A stretch of DNA of 64,000 nt from Crambe crambe (GCA_963924555.1 OZ004587.1:682001-746000), one strand, 5' to 3'; shown: positions 33,685 to 45,459, counted from the stretch's first letter. A program made the numbers and translations. Notes: generated by a model not told the origin, from the sequence alone.

Positions 33685-33800
33685 ACTGTTCTTGTTCGTG
33701 GGTCTTCCTTGGATCGTGATAGATCCCCCACAATGAGCACCTCCGTACATCCTCCAGCTACGTAGCTCAGCTGTTTCAGATCTCTCAGATTCGTTCTAGT
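33685..33800 (-). other. Candidate 5' exon, unit 2
   Basis: Counterpart of 14,371-14,480 with the same donor. The difference GGA to GGT is silent in the MYGGAHC frame and changes Glu to Val in the DLKQLSYVAGGC frame. Unrecognised product. Confidence 0.3.
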
Positions 33801-34236
33801 CCTCAGCTCAAGATAGAAAAGGCGGAGCTAGTGGGTGTGGCTGTACGATTGAATAGGTGCATGCGCAGTTCTCTATCATAGGACTACTACCAATATACTA
33901 ATAGCGGGTGCAAGATGTAGTGCAGAGGATATTTGGATGGTGTGCTGGATTCTGGTGGCTGCAGCAGAGCTTGCTGACATGAGAGCTCAGTATATTCCTC
34001 CCCAAATACATTGAAGTTACATAGCCCACTTTCCACAACCACCTCTCTTTAACTAAAATCATTATTGATGGCTGTCACACACCCTGACAGACCGACAATA
34101 CAACTCAACATTTTCATTCCTTTTCATTGTGCAAGTCATGATGTAATAAAGTATTGTGAAGCATTAAAAAAAAAAAAATAGCTAGCATGGCAGTCCTTGA
34201 GATGAGAGGAAGCAGTGGACCTCAGTCTGGCTTGTG

Positions 34237-34298
34237 CTAGTCTCGCGGGCCCGACCCTTTACCAACCGGTTGTTAAAGGGTCTGGCCCGCGAGACTAG
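34237..34298. mobile_element. 62-bp palindromic mini-element with 7-bp target duplication
   Basis: CTAGTCTCGCGGGCC at the left end and its complement at the right, with GACCCTTTA arms inside, form an almost complete hairpin. GCTTGTG flanks both sides (34,230-34,236 and 34,299-34,305). The same place in unit 1 (about 14,935) has one GCTTGTG and no insert, so this is a real insertion. Confidence 0.85.
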
Positions 34299-34599
34299 GC
34301 TTGTGCATCATGTGACCATCAATAGCATATGTCATCCATGCAACATCATCTTCAGAAGACTGACAGTGAACCAAACAGGAAGGGTACTTTGTGCCAACTA
34401 AGCGGCCAATCTTGATCATACATAGCTACTTTAGAGAGACATGATATCAAGCTCACACGACCACTTCATTTGGACTGGCTTGGACAGCAAGTTAGCAAGA
34501 TTAATTGGCATGCAAGGTCTTCCACAAATCTGCACACAACTACTTTCTCTGCTGAAGGACATATGGCCTTAGGCAATCAGTCTAAAACTTACACTGAGA

Positions 34600-36880
34600 C
34601 GCGCGTTAATTACGTGATCACTTCCTGTCTAGTGGCTTGTACTAGGTCAATGGAGTGGAATTTGACTTTTAACATTACTGTATTTTACCTGTGATATCTC
34701 AGAAATGCTTTCAGCTAGTGCTTTCATTTTTTGATACTTACTAAATGAAAGGTTGGTGATCATTCTCTTTACCTTTAATTCAGCAAAAACTCAGTGCCCT
34801 CTCTGATGTGGCAGGGCTAACTAGTGAGATTTCAGCATGGGTACCTATCTTCAGTACACCGGACATCTCAATGCAAAATGGGTTGGGCCTTTGATACTTT
34901 GCATGTGGATAGCCAACAGTATGAACTATATAATCATGCAAAAAACTTAAGTCTAGCTTGAAAACACACTGAACTGCAGGACAATGAAATGTCACAAAAA
35001 ATCACTTATTTTGGAGTGACACAGCAAACTTTCTACTCATAAAATGTTTCTGAGACTTGAATGGAGGCTTAACTAGCCCTTTCTTTATAATGTGGAGCAA
35101 TCAGACTGTTTGTATGTTAAACCAATAAAAAGTTATACAAGTTTTATTGGCACTACTTTTCCAACTTTCTCCAAACTGGTCAACTTTAGTACACCGGACA
35201 ACTCGATGCAAATGGTCTGTTCCCAAAATTTTAAGTTGCTATATGATCCACACAGTTTGAATTTTAATATGATATGACAAGATATGCACAAAACCTTGTC
35301 ATAAATGAAATATGACTGTTGAAAAGTATAGAAAATATCTGCTTTACAGCTTCAGACCAACTGTTGTGATGTCATCAAAACGTCAGGTGTAATTTGATGC
35401 GTGGTTTGTGGCTAAAGCTCAATAGAACAGGTGGTCATTAAAATAACATGTCCCAGTCTTTACATCACGTGAAGCCTTATGAAACGTCATCTAGTGGTTT
35501 GTAGTGTGGTTTATCAAGTGAGACCAATAAAAAGAATTTTTAGTCTCCTGAGTCTTAACTCCCATAGCAATATGTCTTCATTGTGGTATATCCTACAATG
35601 GCGACAGATGGTCCTCTGCAATCCCCAATACTCTCATGTTATAATTGCGAAATTCAATATCACACATCATTTCCATATAGGATATAAGCAGTGCAACGAC
35701 ATCTCTGCAGCACTCTGGGGTGGAATAATAGTGATAGAGTAGTTAGGGCCTGCATATCATGGAGGGAGAAGTTGAGACAACTTACTATCATGTACACCAG
35801 AAGACAAAGACAGTCATGTAGGAAATGTCAGACCTACATTCCTTTTGATGCTTTAAAACTTAGCTATTGCAGCTTCCGTGAATGGAGTAGATGGATGAAT
35901 AGCCAATGTGCATGGATTTATAGGGAGAACAACAAATACACATGCATAATTGTTCCATAGTTAACTATATGCAGTTACCATGGCTACAAGGGGAGATGAA
36001 GTGGGCAGTCCATAATGCTTGTAACTAGGTATGTTGTGATTTATCCCTTCAATCATGTTAAAGACATCTACTACATCTGTCTGTTTAATTAAAGGGACAT
36101 CCTCATTGTAAAACCATTGTCATACCAGACTACTATGTTCATGGACATTAGTGTTATCAGTAGCTAGTGCTTATTCTCAGGATGGGAAAGGAACGAAAAG
36201 TCAGTCAGGGGAGAGATATAATGTTGCTAATTGCCTTTAGCTCTTGCCTTCAGCCAAATGATGTGATGTGTGGGCAACTGTCAAATAGATAATTCACTTC
36301 TTGCGTGGGTGCATGAACCTCCAACCTCTGTATTTGCATGTGGTCCCTTTTAATAAAGATCATTAGAGGTCAATGGACAAGCATACATCCAGCATCCATG
36401 GAAATAAATAATAAATAACATGCAACAATTCTTCTTGTGTTGGTGCTACATAACTACGTAAGCTTCCAGAATGTCATTCACTTTGTTCAATTGGTTTTCT
36501 ACTGTTTGTCAGGAGATAATGTGGCCAAACTAGTTTCATGATGTAGTTTAAGAGTACGATTTTTATGAAAGAAAGGCATTAGAGCATCATGTCTAATCAC
36601 GGGGCATTCTGGATGATGATAATGTATGAATAAAACTCACTTCATGTAACCGTGCATGCCAGAAAGCCTCTCACAGTTATTCTTGCAATAGATTAAGTAG
36701 AATATGAATAGAATGTTGTGTATGTTTGTGTAATTAGAGTGTGTGCAATTGATTCTTGTGGTTTGTGGTCAGTTAATGTAATTATGGTCTTATGGTTGTT
36801 TTGGTGACTGTATTAGTGACTCTCAGTGTGTGATTGTTTATGATAAATTGATAAATTGTTCTAGTGAGAGATCCTCCACA
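34600..36880. other. Unit 2-specific spacer without recognised genes
   Basis: About 2.3 kb not matched in unit 1. Short frames here (for example 35,479-35,742 and 35,691-35,960) show no family features. Two phrases about 330 bp apart, GTACACCGGACATCTC near 34,855 and GTACACCGGACAACTC near 35,190, hint at an old local duplication. Confidence 0.4.
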
Positions 36881-37233
36881 TAAAAGGAAAATACATCATC
36901 TTCTTATCCTAAAGCCCAATAGAGTACAACTTTGTCATTAAGTCACCATGGAGATGTCATAACCGTATGGTAGCCAGTACCATTCATTTCACTCTTCCCA
37001 ATAGAAAAATATTTAGCTAATAGTCAAAAAAGTTCTTGTCACAAAAATTAATAATTAATAAGTACATTACCAATTAGAATAATTGTCATGAACGATACAG
37101 AAATTGTGTTAGCATGAAGTGTAGAAAAAGCTACAGCATAATTTCAAGATAATTATAGTGACCAAATGAAAGTGTTGAGTGAGGGGAAGCAGAAATGAGC
37201 ACAAGACAATAGTGGTGGATGAGGAGGGAAGCG

Positions 37234-39129
37234 TCATTGTTTAGTGAGTAAGTATTCCACCACCTCACTGTGACCCTTCTCTAGGGCCAACTGGAGTGGT
37301 GTCTCGTCAAACTTGTTCTTGATGGTTGGGGGGCAATGGATGTGTTCAATGAAATGCTTGACAATGGCAAGTTGACCATATTTGGCTGCATAATGGAGCG
37401 GAGTCTCTCCACCGACATCTTGACACATCGAGTTGCATCCCTTGTTTTGGGTTAAGTAGTTTACGATGGAGAGGTGTCCATTCCTAGCTGCCATGTGAAG
37501 AGGTGTGACATTATCGTCATCCAGACTGTTGGGGTCACAGCCATGCCTCTCAACCAAGTTGATGACAAGGTGGAGATGACCCTCTTGAGAAGCATCATGG
37601 AGTGGTTGTCTTCCTTGCCAACCAGGAACATCAGGACTGCAATGAATGACATTTAATAAATAGTCTACTACATCACTATGTCCACGAAGGGCTGCACTGT
37701 GAAGTGGTGTGTTGTTTCTATTGTTTGTACCGAGTGGATCACACTTTCTCTCTTCACATAAATACTTGACAGTAGATAAGTGTCCTTTCTGTGCAGCGAG
37801 ATGTAGGGGGGTGGCTTGATTGTTGTCTCTACTGGCAGGGTCACAGCCATGCCTCTCAACCAAGTTGATGACGAGGTGGAGGTGACCCTCTTGAGAAGCA
37901 TGATGGAGTGGTCGTCTTCCTAATTGACCGGGAACATTAGGACTGCAATGCATGACATTTATTAAATAGTCTACTACATCACTCTGTCCACAAAGGGCTG
38001 CATCGTGAAGTGGTGTGTTGTTATCATTGTCTGTACTGAGTGGATCACACTTTCTCTCTTCACATAAATACTTGACAGTAGATAAGTGTCCGAACTGTGC
38101 AGCGAGATGTAGGGGGGTGGCTTGATCGTTGTCTCTACTGGCAGGGTCACAGCCATGCCTCTCAACCAAGTTGATGACGAGGTGGAGGTGACCCTCTTGA
38201 GAAGCATCATGGAGTGGTCGTCTTCCTAATTGACCGGGAACATTAGGACTGCAATGCATGACATTTATTAAATAGTCTACTACATCACTATGTCCTTGAT
38301 GGGCTGCCTCGTGAAGTGGTGTGTTGTTATCATTGTCTGTACTGAGTGGATAACACTTTCTCTCTTCACATAAATACTTGACAGTAGAGAAGTGTCCGAA
38401 CTGTGCAGCGAGATGTAGGGGGGTGGTTTGATTGTTGTCTCTACTGGCAGGGTCACAGCCACACTCCATTATCAAGAACTTGACAATGGACAAGTGACCC
38501 TCCTGGGTAGCAGCAAAGAGAGGTCCTCTACCATCCACACCACTAGGGAGGTTGGGGTCGCATCGACAGTCTTTGATCAGATACTTTACGATATCGATGT
38601 GCCCCTTCAGTGCTGCCACGTGTATGGGAGTGGTCTTGTATGAGGTGGAGTCTGAAAATATGTCCTGAATGGACATGTACTGAAGCATCTTCTCCATCAA
38701 ATACTTTACAGTTTTCAAATTTCCACCATGACAGGCATTATGTAGAGATGAGTAGCCATCTTCATCCTGGTGGAGTGGATCCATTTGATGATTTTCTACT
38801 AAATACTCGACTGTTGAGAGATGCCCTGCTTGAGCTGCATTGTGGAGAGGTGTAGTTCCCTGCCACCCTGAAGGTGCAGGGTTGCATTGAACTTCGTCGA
38901 TGAGGTACTTGAGCACCTCCAGTCTGCCGTAGTCGGCTGCAACATGCAGTACTGTATCACCATTCCTATCCTCGGTCAAGGGATTGAGCCCCTTTGTGAT
39001 GAGATGCTTGACTTGTTCTAGGTTTCCTTCTTTGGCTGCATGGTGTAGTTGTTGATTGTGCTCTGTTGTGGTGTGTGCCGAGTCTAACATGTCCAGACGT
39101 GGGTCGTCCAAGTCTCTCCCTCTGTTGTC
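37234..39129 (-). CDS. Ankyrin-repeat exon, unit 3 (expanded)
   Basis: One exon of 632 codons (631 aa plus stop), about 18 ankyrin repeats. It starts after an acceptor (CACATCACAG) at GAC AAC AGA, phase 0, like the other units. The extra 204 residues against unit 2 come from two more copies of a 102-residue, three-repeat block. The copies start at ASRDN and end at ERHGCDP; in the DNA they recur exactly every 306 bp (ACTGGCAGGGTCACAGCC at 37,831, 38,137 and 38,443). The cap and first five repeats are the same as in unit 2. The frame is intact throughout, which argues for selection. Probably a ligand- or partner-binding surface of a death-domain signalling protein (41,669-44,775), by phase and position; that link is inference. 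Confidence 0.87.
   Translation of the reverse strand, partial: DNRGRDLDDPRLDMLDSAHTTTEHNQQLHHAAKEGNLEQVKHLITKGLNPLTEDRNGDTVLHVAADYGRLEVLKYLIDEVQCNPAPSGWQGTTPLHNAAQAGHLSTVEYLVENHQMDPLHQDEDGYSSLHNACHGGNLKTVKYLMEKMLQYMSIQDIFSDSTSYKTTPIHVAALKGHIDIVKYLIKDCRCDPNLPSGVDGRGPLFAATQEGHLSIVKFLIMECGCDPASRDNNQTTPLHLAAQFGHFSTVKYLCEERKCYPLSTDNDNNTPLHEAAHQGHSDVVDYLINVMHCSPNVPGQLGRRPLHDASQEGHLHLVINLVERHGCDPASRDNDQATPLHLAAQFGHLSTVKYLCEERKCDPLSTDNDNNTPLHDAALCGQSDVVDYLINVMHCSPNVPGQLGRRPLHHASQEGHLHLVINLVERHGCDPASRDNNQATPLHLAAQKGHLSTVKYLCEERKCDPLGTNNRNNTPLHSAALRGHSDVVDYLLNVIHCSPDVPGWQGRQPLHDASQEGHLHLVINLVERHGCDPNSLDDDNVTPLHMAARNGHLSIVNYLTQNKGCNSMCQDVGGETPLHYAAKYGQLAIVKHFIEHIHCPPTIKNKFDETPLQLALEKGHSEVVEYLLTKQ
37531..38448. 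repeat. Three tandem 306-bp supra-repeats inside ankyrin exon
   Basis: Three near-identical 306-bp blocks (102 aa, three ankyrin repeats each); units 1 and 2 carry one. Exact multiples of three keep the frame open. Confidence 0.85.
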
Positions 39130-39398
39130 CTGTGATGTGAGGGAAGGAAAATGTGACTGTAGTAGTAATAATTGTGGTTTTGTGTTTAGTTTTGTTGTTT
39201 GTCTGATCTATCTATGATGGATTGTACTGGGGTTATTGGAGTGCATACTGCACGCGTAAGCGCTTGCGAATTTTTTGAAGACCACCCCCACTTTCGACTA
39301 ACCTGGGTCAAACCGAGCCCGGCCGCTTTTAGATGACCACGCCCACTTTCAATTCAAAACACCCACGCTCGTTAATGAAAGGAAAAAAATTATGCTAA

Positions 39399-39767
39399 GG
39401 CCACATCAAATCAATTACTTGTTTATCATCCTAATTTCTTCAAAAATTAGGAGAGGGGGGGAGGCTTTTATTTTTATTTTTTATTGGTTTCCATGGCACC
39501 TGTTTAAAAAGCTATCATTATGAAAATATACAAAAAGCTGAAGTTCCACTGAAAACAAGTTAAAAGTAGTAGCTGCACACTTTATTTGAAGAATAACAAA
39601 CACCATAATTTAATAGCAACCAAAACTGAAATTATACTGAAAATCACGCCTAAATTTCAAATAAAGTACACCATGCACATGCTCAGTAGAAATAAAATTA
39701 AAAATCCAGAAGAGCAAAAATTAGGAGAGGGAGGGGATGATAAACAAGTAATTAAGTTGATGTGGCC
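39399..39767. mobile_element. PIF/Harbinger-like MITE with TAA target duplication
   Basis: 369 bp. The left end reads GGCCACATCAAATCAATTAC and the right end its near complement; both then continue TTGTTTATCATCC. TAA is duplicated at each side (39,396-39,398 and 39,768-39,770). Units 1 and 2 have the empty site ATGCTAAATAAA. A 3-bp TWA duplication and a G-rich end are typical of PIF/Harbinger elements. The interior has no transposase. Confidence 0.8.
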
Positions 39768-39774
39768 TAAATAA

Positions 39775-41250
39775 AAAGGCCATGTAGGGTTAGTCTGTAC
39801 TTTAACAGTTTCTGTCAACAAAAATCAAAATAATGCTGGCTTCAATAATAATCCCTACATCACTGCCTCCCACCAAGCTGCTTTGAACGAGCATCTATTC
39901 CAACCAACAAATCTGGGTTTAAAAGTGTGGATGTTATACCAAGGATAAAATGACTCCATCAACCCTGCAAGACCTTTCATCTGCAAGTCAATCGTCTTCT
40001 GGAAATTCTACAGTCTGTTTTCATTTGACATTCCCATCTACCCTTCAATCAAACAGATGCTCAGGTAAGAAAATAGTACAGTGATCTCTTTTCCCTTTCA
40101 GTATAGAGAAACATTTTTTATAGTATAATACCACTCTCACTATACTGACGTATTCCAATTACTGCCAGATACATTATTAACCATATAATTATACCCTTCA
40201 AATTTTCTTTGGATGTTATGTAGGACCTACTAGCAACCCACAAAATTATTCTCTACGAGATCCTCCTCTGGTTTCTAACTCTTTAGCTGCAATGTATGGC
40301 AGCTTAACACAAGATCCTCCTCAATTTCTAGTTCCTTACATGAACGTTTATTGGCTTCTCCTTCCGCCTTCCAATCATAGCACCCCACTATTACAAGAAC
40401 ATCCGGTGAGCTCTTCACATCCATCAATATCTCTCACACTGGCTTCTTCGGTGAGTTCTTCAGGTCCAACCCATCCTCAGATATCTCCCACACTGGTGAG
40501 CTCTCCACCCACGCTTGCTTCTTCTTCAGGTCCAACCCTTTCTCAGATATTTCTCACACTGGCTTTTTCAGTGAGCTCTTTACATCCAACCCTTCCTCAG
40601 ATATCTCCCACACTGGCTTCTCCTATAGTAAACCCGTTAGTGCCCGCTGGGTTAATCCCAGAGGACCTCTCTGATATTCTTGCTGCCCCACTAGAGGATG
40701 CAGCTATTTCAAAGAAATGTACTAAAAGAATTACAGGAGTTAGAGCTCTAACTGCAGATGACTTTTCTGAAATGCTGTTGGAAGAGGGAAAGAAAAAAAA
40801 AGAAGAGGCTGAAAAATTGAAGTAAGATAAGAAAGAAGAAAGGGAACGTAAGAAAAAAGAAAGGGAAGAGAAGAAAGAAAAGGAGGCAAAGAAGGAAGAA
40901 ATGGAAGAAAAGAAGAAAGAAAGGAAGCAGAGAGAGAAAAGAATGCAAACGGAGCACTCTGTGACAAGGCTGTTGTGTAGTGATGATGAAGACCCTCCAC
41001 CTATATAAAGTCCTTCTACATCTCACATGACATCTGCAAAAGATACCAGTGAGTCTGACCCAGGAGCAAACATCCGACCTAGTTGAAGTACACATCTTCC
41101 TACATGTTTAGGGATGAAAGTGATGTGCATTGTGTCATCGTAATGAGCCTGAAGGTCTGGCAGCAAGTATCGTCTTTTGAGTCGATCGTGACGAGTGTGG
41201 CTGCTGGGTACATAATTTTGCTCAAGCTCCATATAGCTTAACAGCCAGTG
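39775..41250 (+). mobile_element. Remnant resembling pogo/Tigger-like DNA transposon 3' end, unit 3
   Basis: Best-preserved copy: an acceptor near 40,223 opens a frame that runs, through LVPYMNVYWLLLPPSNHST, the Pro/Ser repeats, LSDILAAPLEDAA and RALTADDFSEMLLEE, to a TAA in the Lys/Glu-rich tail (about 40,825). The upstream MTPSTLQDLSSAS piece is also present with a GTAAG donor. No catalytic core or terminal repeats. A host exon on the opposite strand cannot be excluded. Confidence 0.4.
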
Positions 41251-41668
41251 TAGTTATTACTTGTTTAATTGTTTGATCACCCTGATGAAGGCTAGAGTAT
41301 TCTGGTCGAAACGTTGGTGGTTTGTTTCATAAGCTAATTTTATGAGAACTAATTCTATTGAATATGTTTATTGTTTATTAGTTAAAAATAACAAATTGAC
41401 GATAATAAGATATGTTGTCCAATTATTATCACCAAGGGCTGGGCGATAATTGGACGATATCGCCTGTTCTGGTGTCACTAGTGCACTTATAATTCAAATA
41501 AACAAGGATAGAAAATTGTAAAGGTATAGCTAGTTTAATTTCATTTATCATTCTATTAAAAAAGAAAAATGTTCTTCATCCTTCAGTGTAGATGGAGGAA
41601 TCCTAATGGTACTAGCAACCTTACCTGTGCTCATAGTTTCATCCCTAACTACCATGCGACTCATCAGA

Positions 41669-44600
41669 TTATGCCTTCGACTTCTTGGGCCTGTTGGACT
41701 TCAAAGGTTTTGTTTTTCTCCTTTCCCACACTTTGACTGCTGCCTCAACCTTTCTATTCCTCATGCTGACATCACTTCTGAGCTAGAAACTACAAGCCAC
41801 GAAACTAAACATTCGAAACTGAATAGGAACAGAACAGAACAGCTGCACTTCCCAGCAAGCACACGACATAAAATTAATGATACACTTGCATTTGTGACAG
41901 ACAATAGATAGCTGACAATATAGTAGGTAGTGGGTGATGAAAATGAATGATGAATGATGCTAGGCAGAAAGAAACTGACTCATGATTTTTTCTATAATTA
42001 TAATAATTATTTGCTTTCATGGAGTGATACCCCCCATGAAAGCTATACGTATGTCCCCTTGCCACTCTGTTTTTTGAATTCAATACTGGACTAAATACTA
42101 ACATTATTCGAAGTTATTTCAAACAAATTTATGAGGAATAATTGCAATGGGAACTTGTCTGCACTAGCTATGACTGATGATCCACAAAAGATCTGAAAAT
42201 CCTTTCCAACGGCAGATCTGATTGACAGTAGCAAGAATTCAGAAAAGCCACCGAGTTGATGACAATAAAACTAGGCAACTATTTGCATATTGAAGAGTCC
42301 AACTATGATTATACCAGTCAAATAAAAGACCCACTAAATTATTTAGTACCTACAAACAAAAAGTAGATTCACACTCTGTCATTTGCTCCTTACCTTGGAC
42401 TCATTGGAGATGTCAGTCCCCAGTCCTGAAGTTACTATGCTTTCACCGTATGTTGAACGAGTGGCCACACTTGTTCCAGTCATGACACTAATCGTACCGA
42501 ATGCTGAGTCAGCATCATCATCACCACCCTTGACTTGAAGGGCAGCCATTGGTTCCCCCAGAGAGAGGGTAGGGGAGGGAGGATCTAGGCAGGGAGGGAG
42601 AAAATATTAGCTTTATTTTCCTGGATTATCACTGTTCATACTTGTGTCTGAACTGTCACTGATTTCACCTTCACTTTCAGAAACTTCAACAGTTAGATCT
42701 GCAACATTAAAATAGTTAAAAAAATACTTCATGCATCTACTTTGTCTACAAATAGAGTTGCTATAGTAAAAGACACATACAAGAACTGATTTCCCATCCT
42801 CTAGCAATTAGTATACCTGATGTGGTCTTCTTTGTTGCCTCTTCATGTTCAGCCATTTCTACTGATGGAGATACAAGATTCAATGTTTGTTCTCCATAGG
42901 TGATGCTGAGGACTCCCATGTTTCTCAGAGCTTGTTTCTCTTCTCTGGTTAGCTTCTGAATCATCTCGTCTGCACTGGGCAAGGCTCTGAATGTCAGTTG
43001 GACACAACCGGGATCTGTTTTCAGCAATCTTAATTTGTAAGAGCCTATAGCTGAGTTGAGACGAGAACAAAGCTTCTTCAATTCACCGACTGTCATGGCT
43101 TCGAAGTTACATTCCTCTATTTTGAACACAACAACTTTTCCAATTTTTTTCTCATCCTCAAAGACGTTACTAGGACACTCGCATATTCTGCGTCTTGCAT
43201 ACTTTTCGAAACTTGCTATGTAATCTTTCAGCAACACTTTGAGATGATGTTGCTCATCTTCGAAGAGACAAAGAATGAGTAACTCGATTAGATTGTAGTC
43301 AAAAAATGACCAATGCTTCTCTGCTTCATCAAGTAATTTATCAATCGTATCACAATCTTCAAATATCTCACGATATTTATGATTTTTTCTCATAATGATG
43401 CGTATGATCTCTTTAGCTGTTATTTCTGATCTTATCAAGGCTCTCCTTAGCCGAAACTCAAGAGTTATGAAGTCATTTTCGATACTTTCAGTATCTTCTT
43501 TCAGACGATGGATGAGATTGGTTCTTTCATGTTCAGGCATGTCTTTAGATAGATATGGAAAGAGAGCCTTAACATCTGCAGAGATACCAGTTAGTAATTA
43601 CATGCACCAACCTCCTATAGCTAAAGGAGTCATGAAGCTATACATATACACTTCATCTAACTTACCTGCCGAACTTGTGTTTGTCTCTGTTGGACAGTTG
43701 GAATCTGATGATTGTGTACCTACGTACGAAAAATTATAATTTAGCTACATAAAATTTAATGTCACATTGACATTTTCTGTCATGCGTTCTAAAATTAATT
43801 CCGGCAGGATTAAAAAGCAAACAAAATATGGGTTCATAATAGATAGTAAGAAAACATGAATGCAGTCAATACCCATATTGTTGAACTCCAAGTATTTAGT
43901 ATAGTTACATAGTTACCTGTTTGACCAGTCTCACAATACTTTTTCTCAATAGCCTCTGATAAAGAAGAGAATTTGATAAGTGGTGCCTTGAGAGCTGTGG
44001 CAAGGTTTTTCCATGTACATGCAGAGCCTTGACCCATCAACCAATCCAGAACGACTTGATTGAAACACTCTGCTGGGTCATTGTTGAACTTGGTCCTAAT
44101 GGCTTCAAGGTCTGAAGGATCTAGTTCCAACTCCACTCCTAGGTGGTACCACTTAGTGTAGGCAGCCCAGATAGAGTTCCTTACTGCCTTCAGGTCCTTA
44201 ACAACTAACAGAGCTACAACAAAAAAAGATCAGTTGCTATGGATTAACAATATTAATACTACAGCCAGCAGTTATCAGTGGAGGAAATGGAAGACCTTCA
44301 GGACTGAATATAATATTTTATCTCCAAATTGAAATTTGTTCAATGCCTAGTGATGCTATAAGGCTAGACATGCCCCTTAATAATTATAAGTGAAGCTTAT
44401 GAATGGCAATAACCGGATAAGAAAGTTCTGGTAATCACAAATATGTTGAGCATGCACATCATATAGGAGAGAGGATTCTTCAACTGGGAAGCTTGGGGGA
44501 GAAAAATCCCCCGCCCCAAGAAAATAAAGCAACTTTTATCCGAAGCTGGAGTTCTTGCCAACTTTCTTGAGAAACATCTGCATAATTCAGTGCCACTCTA

Positions 44601-44775
44601 GCATACCTACCTTTCCTGTAGCTGTGAACATAAAGGTAGTTACAGTAGCTATGCAGTGCATGGTATATAGCTGTTAAATTTTAGCTAGTGCGCATGCTCC
44701 ATATAAGTTATTTCCGGTTCCGGTTAAGAATGTAGCACTTAGATGGCTAGACTTACTCTTTGGACCAGGATTCAT
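41669..44775 (-). CDS. Death-domain protein with unnamed central domain, unit 3
   Basis: Six exons: 44775-44757, 44213-43917, 43719-43666, 43575-42817, 42584-42394 and 41782-41669, all phase-consistent, giving 477 aa. Start MNPGPK. The death domain (residues about 10-100) is the most divergent: KWYHLGVELELDPSDLEAIR, CFNQVVLDWLMGQG, TWKNLATALKA. An 18-residue Ser/Thr-rich cassette (GTQSSDSNCPTETNTSSA) from exon 3 is unique to this unit. The central domain is close to unit 1 (HWSFFDYNLIELLILCLFED, YARRRICECPSNVF, GVLSITYGEQ). The last exon ends KPLKSNRPKKSKA. No leader or membrane segment. Death-fold adaptor or receptor-proximal signalling is the likely role; the central domain is unassigned. 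Confidence 0.8.
42634..42702 (-). CDS. Alternative terminal exon with Ser/Asp tail, unit 3 (approximate bounds)
   Basis: Counterpart of 4290-4375. The tail reads SESEGEISDSSDTSMNSD, followed by a stop near 42,610. It follows a GTTGCAG acceptor near 42,703, in phase with exon 3 of this gene. Confidence 0.4.
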
Positions 44776-45153
44776 CTTGATATCACGAGTTTCAAGGACA
44801 GGTTGAGGGTGGCCGCCAGTGACCAGATGAACTTGGAAGTGGAAGGTGTCTTTATGGAGTGGGGGAAGAAAGAGCACTGATCAAGAGATAAAGTGTCTGG
44901 ATGAGGAAGGACACTCTAAGTAGTCTAGTGTCTTATTAAATGATTACAGCTATGAAAGAGATCGAGAGAGTGGCTGAAAGTTGGATAAAGATCGGTATGA
45001 GTCCCAGCCCCTGAACGATGCAGTCAAATTCGGGCGGTATACACACACTAGGTTTGATCTAGTGCTACGTACAAAGTAGACTGTAATGGCTACACTTCAA
45101 CGGAAATCTTGGGTGTGGCTGGGATAAACATATCTCAAGCAATTGCAGCGAGC

Positions 45154-45180
45154 GAGCTGACTCTCAGGTCATGACTCATT
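45154..45180. repeat. 27-bp inverted repeat, left copy
   Basis: Begins GAGCTGACTCTCAGG and ends GACTCATT; its exact complement lies at 56,990-57,016, on the other side of the talin exons. Weaker similarity extends about 13 bp further outward. Confidence 0.85.
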
Positions 45181-45228
45181 GAAATTTTAAATATTACACG
45201 AGTCAGCGTGAGATATATATTTCGTACG

Positions 45229-45363
45229 TACTGCAGATTTCACTTCCGTTTGAAAATTGAGTTTTGCGTATGACCTTTGACCCTCATTACCACTGTATAA
45301 AATTGCAATACAAAACATGCGCAGTAGCCCACGCAATTTTCAAACGCAAGTGAAATCTGCAGT
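45229..45363. mobile_element. 135-bp fold-back element
   Basis: ACTGCAGATTTCACTT and the downstream complement, with GTTTGAAAATT arms inside, give inverted ends of about 28 bp with one mismatch. No coding capacity; likely a MITE. Confidence 0.65.
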
Positions 45364-45459
45364 AATACGTGTCGTGCAATAGTAGCGCCCTGCGCGTATA
45401 TTTATGCGCATGCTCCAATTGTAATTGCTTGATTGATTTCTACATCGCTTTGTTTATAG

